Of a DNA stretch of 13,960 nt, positions 12,930 through 13,960 are shown piece after piece. The notes beneath the pieces are model-generated. The model was not told the DNA's origin and searched no databases. It was given only the letters and a program-made list of their open reading frames with translations. The stretch is from Candidatus Aerophobota bacterium (lineage in GTDB: Bacteria; Aerophobota; Aerophobia; Aerophobales; B3-G15): the NCBI GenBank assembly GCA_030615365.1, contig JAUWZM010000064.1:1-13960 (forward strand), in the 5' to 3' direction. A program made the translations under genes and the position numbers. Position 1 is the stretch's first letter. Each line of letters opens with the position of its first letter.

Positions 12930-13960
12930 TTGAGAGTATCTGTCGTTTATGTCCTTAACGAGAGAGGTAAACCGCTAATGCCCTGTTCACCAAGAAAGGC
13001 AAGACTTCTGCTAAAGGGCAATAAGGCAAATGTGGTAAAGAGAACGCCGTTTACGATTCAGTTAACGATTGCTACGGGAGAAACTATACAACCAGTTACT
13101 CTTGGTGTGGATAGTGGGTATAGCCATATTGGATTATCCGTTATAACAAAAAAGCAAGAAGTGTATTGTGCAGATGTCAAATTAAGATGTGATATTGTTA
13201 AACTTAATTCAGAACGCAGACAATATCGTAGAGCAAGAAGGCACCGAAAAACATGGTATAGGAAACCAAGATTTTTAAACAGAAAAAAGCCTGAGAGTTG
13301 GTTAGCACCATCAATTCAGCACAAACTTGATAGTCATATCAAAATAATTGAAAGAGTTAAAAAGATTTTGCCTGTTTCCCAAATCAATATTGAAGTGGCC
13401 TCTTTTGATATTCAGAGAATTAAAAATCCTGATATCTCAGGTATTGAATATCAAAAAGGAGTCCAAAAAGGATTCTGGAATACAAGGGAGTATGTTCTGT
13501 ATAGAGACGGGCATATATGTCAACACTGCAAAGGTAAATCAAAAGATCCTGTATTAGAAACTCACCATATTGTATCCAGGCAAATAGGTGCTAACAAACC
13601 TAATAATTTAATAACTCTGTGTTCTACTTGCCATGAGAAGGTCTCAAAGAAAGACCTGAAGCTTGATATTAAGATACCTAAAGGGCTTAAGGCTGAAACA
13701 TTTATGTCAATGGTAAGGTGGAAGATAGTAGGTAAACTAAAAAAAATGGACAATGTAGTTTTTTCTACTTATGGATATATTACAAAGCAAAATAGGATAA
13801 CTTTTAGATTACCTAAATCCCATATCAACGATGCTTTTGTTATAGCTGGTGGAACAATACAGGCAAGAACTACTGAATATTTAATTCAACAGGTTAGAAA
13901 ATGTAACCGAAAGCTGTTTAAGGGTATTAGAAGTCATGTCAGAAATACTGCTAAGAGATT
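12930..13960 (+). CDS. iscB: IscB RNA-guided nuclease (RuvC + HNH), 3' end outside window
   Basis: Omega-RNA-guided DNA endonuclease, the group from which Cas9 arose; 343 residues visible, unbroken to the window edge. Domains: PLMP (GKPLMPCSPRKARLLLK, 13-29), RuvC-I with D61 (LGVDSGYSHIGLS), Arg-rich bridge helix (about 96-121, RRQYRRARRHRKTWYRKP), RuvC-II with E155 (INIEVASFD), HNH (about 183-240) with zinc knuckle C197/C200 and C231/C234 and catalytic H212-H213 plus N226, and RuvC-III H298-x-x-D301 (KSHINDAF). All expected catalytic residues are present. HNH presence separates it from IsrB, and the RuvC/PLMP order from TnpB. I chose TTG 12930, which has AGGG six bases upstream and begins the protein directly before PLMP as in relatives. 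The same frame is open back to an ATG at 12756, through the omega-RNA, so a longer gene model is possible. A C-terminal target-recognition part is missing. Confidence 0.88.
   Translation, partial: MRVSVVYVLNERGKPLMPCSPRKARLLLKGNKANVVKRTPFTIQLTIATGETIQPVTLGVDSGYSHIGLSVITKKQEVYCADVKLRCDIVKLNSERRQYRRARRHRKTWYRKPRFLNRKKPESWLAPSIQHKLDSHIKIIERVKKILPVSQINIEVASFDIQRIKNPDISGIEYQKGVQKGFWNTREYVLYRDGHICQHCKGKSKDPVLETHHIVSRQIGANKPNNLITLCSTCHEKVSKKDLKLDIKIPKGLKAETFMSMVRWKIVGKLKKMDNVVFSTYGYITKQNRITFRLPKSHINDAFVIAGGTIQARTTEYLIQQVRKCNRKLFKGIRSHVRNTAKR

Larger units (their letters stand above)
12682..13960 (+). mobile_element. ISC-type (IscB) transposable element, left part
   Basis: The element begins with a structured RNA region and continues into iscB, and is cut by the window edge. 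I place the left boundary at 12682, the first base of the outer stem CTAGTCAAC, but a few bases either way are possible. No TnpA transposase is visible in the window. Many IscB elements lack one and would be moved in trans by IS200/IS605-type TnpA. The right end cannot be seen. Confidence 0.65.

Noticed and set aside
13348..13557. Separate 69-residue plus-strand ORF
   Set aside because: It lies entirely inside iscB in another frame; the iscB frame has domain motifs on both sides.
1..13960. CRISPR array
   Set aside because: No regularly spaced direct repeats are seen; IscB uses the omega-RNA upstream of its gene instead.

Overview
The window comes from an AT-rich anaerobic bacterium. A bacterial sliding-clamp gene (dnaN), Shine-Dalgarno sites and sigma70-like promoters argue for a bacterium. 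A four-subunit, oxygen-sensitive pyruvate:ferredoxin oxidoreductase argues for anaerobic, ferredoxin-based metabolism. No 16S or other phylogenetic marker beyond dnaN is present, so I do not name a phylum; an uncultured candidate phylum is possible but is only inference.

Layout. (1) 182-505, minus: decayed, truncated N-terminal relic of an IS256-family (Mutator-type) transposase. (2) 958-2244, plus: a 12-helix MFS transporter of the monocarboxylate / oxalate-formate-antiporter type. (3) 2547-6399, plus: a promoter followed by four closely spaced genes. These are a 71-residue conserved small protein overlapping a nucleotidyltransferase-fold protein, an MrfA/YprA-type DEAH helicase with a C-terminal DUF1998 zinc site, and a cysteine-rich DUF3795 protein. 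(4) 6415-7535: a more GC-rich, hairpin-rich stretch and a single DUF1638 gene bracketed by a 23-bp inverted repeat and a 15-bp direct repeat, looking like a one-gene cassette. (5) 10629-7620, minus: the porG-porD-porA-porB operon, with a candidate promoter about 215 bases upstream. (6) 10651-11466: a non-coding divergent regulatory region with one promoter on each strand and a 280-bp nested palindromic element. (7) 11467-12576, plus: dnaN, without dnaA beside it. (8) 12682-13960: the left end of an ISC-type transposable element, consisting of a structured omega-RNA (HEARO RNA) followed by an iscB gene that runs off the window.

How the parts work together. The Por operon would oxidise pyruvate to acetyl-CoA and reduce ferredoxin (or run in reverse). 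The MFS protein could supply or export a monocarboxylate, though nothing links the two directly. The helicase cluster suggests DNA repair. The most notable system is the IscB/omega-RNA pair at the right edge: an RNA-guided nuclease of the family ancestral to Cas9. All RuvC and HNH catalytic residues visible in the window are intact, and the RNA scaffold has a clear three-way junction. Its guide should be encoded in the DNA just left of 12682, immediately downstream of dnaN.
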